A DNA stretch of 64,000 nucleotides from the NCBI GenBank assembly GCA_009760855.2, contig WPIO01000039.1, positions 623,501 to 687,500 of the forward strand, given 5' to 3'. Made by a program: the position numbers and the translations under genes. Shown in pieces: positions 61,117 to 64,000 of this stretch. Within the stretch, counting starts at the first letter, position 1. Each line of letters begins with the position of its first letter. Source of the stretch: Cristatella mucedo (Eukaryota; Bryozoa; Phylactolaemata; Cristatellidae). The notes below the pieces were generated by a model. That model did not search any database. It was not told the DNA's origin and saw nothing but the letters and a program-made list of their open reading frames with translations.

Positions 61117-61899
61117 CTGTAAAATGTAGGCTATTAACAAAACCAACAGCAAGGCGGGATATATTAACAATTTCATGCCGGCAGAGAAAGCAACGACTGT
61201 TAGTTGAGATATGCCAAATTCATGCCTGGTCCAACTCACTCCTTTTTTGCAACTCAAGTAACCCAGCCAACTCTTGGTTCTCACGTTTTAAAAACCTAAT
61301 GCAGATTAACGAATATTAGTACGAAACACTCACATAAATAGACCTGGTTCACATACACACATCAAACGATTCAACCGGCTTTGTATTGATGCACCTTGAC
61401 TACTGATTCATCATCAACAGGCAATGCTTTGAGGACAGCACTCCCATCTAGTCATGCATGCATAAATCTCCATAGCAAGATCCGCTGTCAGTCCAGCATT
61501 ATTTGCTCAATAGCTTAGCTACAAACTTGCTAAGGGGCTGAACCGTAACAAAACGTGGGCCGACCAATCACAGGGAAGGCTCAAGGGATGATACACACTT
61601 TCTGGAGCATGCAACCTATTTAGGTGGGGGCCTGAAACCCCATTTGCATTGATTGTTTTATGATAGCCCACATCCACTAACAACAATACAATTGCAAATG
61701 GCTACTCAGCAATAAATCAAAAGGCAAACTTAAAAGAGCATCTAAACAATTAGTGGCTTTAAATGAATACTCATGAGGCCCTGGATTAGTTCAGCAATCG
61801 ATTTGAGCTCACTTTTTAGGTGAGATGCAGCAACCAATGAGTTGAGGGTAAACGCTGAGGAAAAATATTGTCAATAGAATCTATGTTTAGAATACAGCT

Positions 61900-62175
61900 T
61901 AAAATATATACAGGCTAGAAATGCGATTTGAAGGTTTTACAGTTTCCCCATAAAATGAAAGGATTAAAAAATGATGATGCAAGCCACGACTAACCCAGAA
62001 GTAAACTGGAAGCAACATATCTACGAATAACAAATTTACCGATCTCTGCATTGAATGTGACTTAGGTCCAACTTGTTGAACCTGGGTACATTGAGCTACG
62101 TGTTGCAAATTGTTGAGGTAGATGATTGTGCCACTTAAACAGCTTCCTTTACAGTGTAGCGTTGGGCCTTGTAAA
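61900..62175 (+). repeat. dispersed repeat family D, copy 2
   Basis: Matches copy 1 in GCAACATATCTACGAATAAC, AACTTGTTGAACC, AAACAGCTTCCTTTACAGTG and flanking blocks, with moderate divergence. Confidence 0.62.
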
Positions 62176-62351
62176 TTATATAACTCGGCCAATAATGCAA
62201 GGATCAACACATACAATTTCAAATGACAAGTCACACTGCTTGTAAACCACAGTAATAGTTCATTTCTGATTTTGGTTTTGCAATTCGTCATCAAACGCTA
62301 TTGAATTTTATATCTTACAAATATGGATATGCATTGCAAAACTTATCAAAT

Positions 62352-62526
62352 AAATAGGCTAAAAAAATGTCGGGATCGTCGAGTTCTATTCGTCAGCAGA
62401 AAGACAGAAATTTCGAAAACGATCTTTATTGTGCAAGTGCGCAGTGGCTGACCAGATCCAAGGCAAGGTTCCAGGGCTCGATTACGAAAATTGAGACTGT
62501 TTTTTTGAGAAATAGCTCAAGATTGA
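62352..62526 (+). repeat. left arm of a perfect 175-bp inverted repeat
   Basis: By eye identical to the reverse complement of 63,315-63,489 over its whole length. The right arm lies inside the pogo-like relic (3' part of its ORF); this arm lies outside it. The spacer is about 790 bp. Confidence 0.88.
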
Positions 62527-62639
62527 AATATACTACAGCCAAATACGTTTTTGACATTCCATGCTGATCCTTAAAGTATCGGCCGAGTTAGGGAATTTAT
62601 AAAGCACCAGGGCATACTGTAAATAAAACTGTTTAAAAG

Positions 62640-62815
62640 TCACAAGTGTGTACCCCCAACAAGCTGCAAACATGCACCTTATGCTTGGTGAGACTGTGCA
62701 TGCTGCCACTAATCATTTGATCAAGCTTCCTGTGCAGCATATGCCAAGTGCCTAGAAACGAAGTTCTCTCAGGGTGCTATACAAATGTATTATTATTTTT
62801 GTTATTATAACTCGA
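62640..62815 (+). mobile_element. LINE 3' end, plus orientation
   Basis: ACTGTGCATGCTGCCACTAA, AAGTGCCTAGAAACGAAGTT, CTCAGGGTGCTATACAAATG and ATT repeats. Confidence 0.65.
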
Positions 62816-63061
62816 TGTATTAACGTTCAACAAGTTGGGACATGAGTCGTAAATGATGCAGAAATCGATACATTTGCAATTCTTATACATGAGCCCGATG
62901 GCGGTAACCTGGATTACCGAATTTCCGCAAGTAGAATCGTAATTGATTATTTATTTTGCGGATAGCTGCTCTAAAGAATATAGGGTTTCGAAGTCGAAAA
63001 CACCATTGACCTGATTCAGGAGCAGCACCATCAGAATCGTGTCGAAGCAAGCTGAAGAACT

Positions 63062-63357
63062 ATGTGCGCAAAAGAGCTCAGTGAAATGATGCAGGCTATG
63101 GTTGGCTATAATGACGATATAAAAGATGTTAGCAATGATGTTCTTAACAACACAATGGAACTGGTGTGTAAGTTCTTGGAAACATTTCCCGGCTGTTCCG
63201 GGCTTGCAGATACGCTGGGGTGCCAGAAGAAGGCACCAGCGGTTGCCCCAAATCAGCCATCAATCTTGAGCTATTTCTCAAAAAAACAGCCCATCGGTTG
63301 CCCCAAATCAGCCATCAATCTTGAGCTATTTCTCAAAAAAACAGTCTCAATTTTCGT
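63062..63357 (+). pseudogene. C-terminal fragment of a pogo/Tigger-type transposase
   Basis: Codons from 63,062 read ELSEMMQAMVGYNDDIKDVS and NNTMELVCKFLETFPG, ending in NQPSILSYFSKKQ. QPSILSYF fits the PIP box Q-x-x-[ILM]-x-x-[FY]-[FY]; Drosophila Pogo transposase is known to bind PCNA. A 55-bp direct duplication (63,241 and 63,296) shifts the frame after the first PIP box. The catalytic domain is absent. Confidence 0.5.
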
Positions 63358-63489
63358 AATCGAGCCCTGGAACCTTGCCTTGGATCTGGTCAGCCACTGC
63401 GCACTTGCACAATAAAGATCGTTTTCGAAATTTCTGTCTTTCTGCTGACGAATAGAACTCGACGATCCCGACATTTTTTTAGCCTATTT
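63315..63489 (-). repeat. right arm of the 175-bp inverted repeat
   Basis: Exact reverse complement of 62,352-62,526; it covers the end and 3' flank of the pogo-like ORF. Confidence 0.88.
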
Positions 63490-63874
63490 GCATATAATTT
63501 TGACCAATATTCAGGTAGTTATCGCAGTCCGCGCGAACCCGGGTTACCATGGTAACTCGGGTTACCGACATCGGGCTCATATGTTGCTTATGGTTTACTT
63601 CCGAGTTAGACGTGGTTTGGTTAATCCTTTTTTTTTATTCTTTCCTTTAATGTGGAAATCATCAAAACTTCAGATCCTATTTACAACATAGTTGCCTTTT
63701 TAAAGGTACCGTAAGCAAGTATTCAATTTGGGCTATCTTGTTAATATTTTCTCAATATTTACCCTTAAGGAAGCTTTTTGCATGCCTTGGAAATGATCCT
63801 TGCCCCGAGATCTTTACAAGAAGCAGTGGCCCAGATCAAGAGAAATAGGTGAGCAGGAATCATAAAAATAGTAA

Positions 63875-63960
63875 CAACAACAATAAAGTCTCTTTAGAGT
63901 GCCCTCAGAGAACCAAATATCTATCAAGACGTCCTACAGCTTGCTTGAAGCAATAACCAA
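63875..63960 (-). mobile_element. LINE 3' tail, minus orientation, decayed
   Basis: AACAACAACAATAAAG, then TAGAGTGCCCTCAGAGAACC, reverse complement of the family tail. Confidence 0.5.
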
Positions 63961-64000
63961 GATGTAATGATAAGCAAGGAAGCATGCCCAGACAAGCATA

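Larger units (their letters stand above)
62887..63573 (+). mobile_element. pogo/Tigger-like DNA transposon relic
   Basis: Inverted ends ATGAGCCCGATG[G/T]CGGTAACC at 62,889 and, reversed, near 63,571, flanked by TA on both sides. Inside is the C-terminal part of a transposase-like protein with a PCNA-binding (PIP) box. About 690 bp, so most of the transposase is deleted. Confidence 0.55.
62822..63770 (-). repeat. family D copy 3, interrupted by a pogo-like element
   Basis: The minus-oriented D sequence is present as 62,822-62,886 (AACAAGTTGGGAC..., CTTATA) and 63,574-63,770 (TGTTGCTTATGGTTTACTTC, GTGGAAATCATCAAAACTTC). The gap corresponds to a position that is continuous in copies 1 and 2. 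Confidence 0.65.

Noticed and set aside
63765-63815. Minus-strand FPRHAKSFL as a further N-terminal ligase III exon
   Set aside because: Superficially like the ligase segment F-P-x-x-A-K-S-x-L, but phase does not fit the 61,116 exon and the site lies at the edge of repeat family D.

Overview
This window is a piece of a metazoan (probably invertebrate) nuclear genome. Genes are split by GT-AG introns, introns and spacers are long and full of SINE/LINE copies, and three conserved animal proteins can be read across splice junctions. The akirin/subolesin-type sequence looks arthropod-like, but I cannot place the host more narrowly from sequence alone.

Layout. (1) 1-6.6 kb, plus strand: a GC-rich gene for a BIR-domain (IAP-family) protein, 5' end outside the window. 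The BIR zinc fold is split by an intron. A very long Ala/Ser/Gly-rich region and a C-terminal half-RING follow. (2) 7-10.4 kb: SINE and LINE relics and a CA microsatellite. (3) 10,430-19,941: an AT-rich, degenerate Maverick/Polinton (adintovirus-like) element, 9.5 kb, with 254-bp terminal inverted repeats and a G-tract target site. It keeps recognisable pieces of protein-primed PolB, penton, double-jelly-roll major capsid, YqaJ exonuclease, a phage-tail-fibre-like protein and a retroviral-type integrase, plus small unknown minus-strand ORFs. Most genes carry stops or frameshifts, and no polymerase palm, packaging ATPase or protease was found. (4) 20-26.5 kb: intergenic DNA with LINE 3' ends. 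(5) 26,527-33,827, plus: akirin, four exons, 193 codons. (6) 34-48 kb: repeat-rich DNA with SINEs, a dead Tc1/mariner copy, microsatellites and a perfect hairpin. (7) 48,379-61,116, minus: twelve exons encoding the catalytic core of DNA ligase III (451 codons, in frame, no stops); both ends lie outside what I can see. (8) 61.9-64 kb: nested repeats, including a pogo/Tigger-like relic inside another repeat and a perfect 175-bp inverted duplication.

The repeats form a system. One non-LTR retrotransposon family is seen as 5'-truncated 3' ends, and a tRNA-derived SINE family shares its 3' tail, as expected of a SINE mobilised by that LINE. A second tRNA-derived SINE family carries a different tail. 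The host genes are unrelated to each other (apoptosis/cell division, transcription cofactor, DNA repair). The viral element is a separate module in which capsid, attachment, recombination and integration genes are still in recognisable order.
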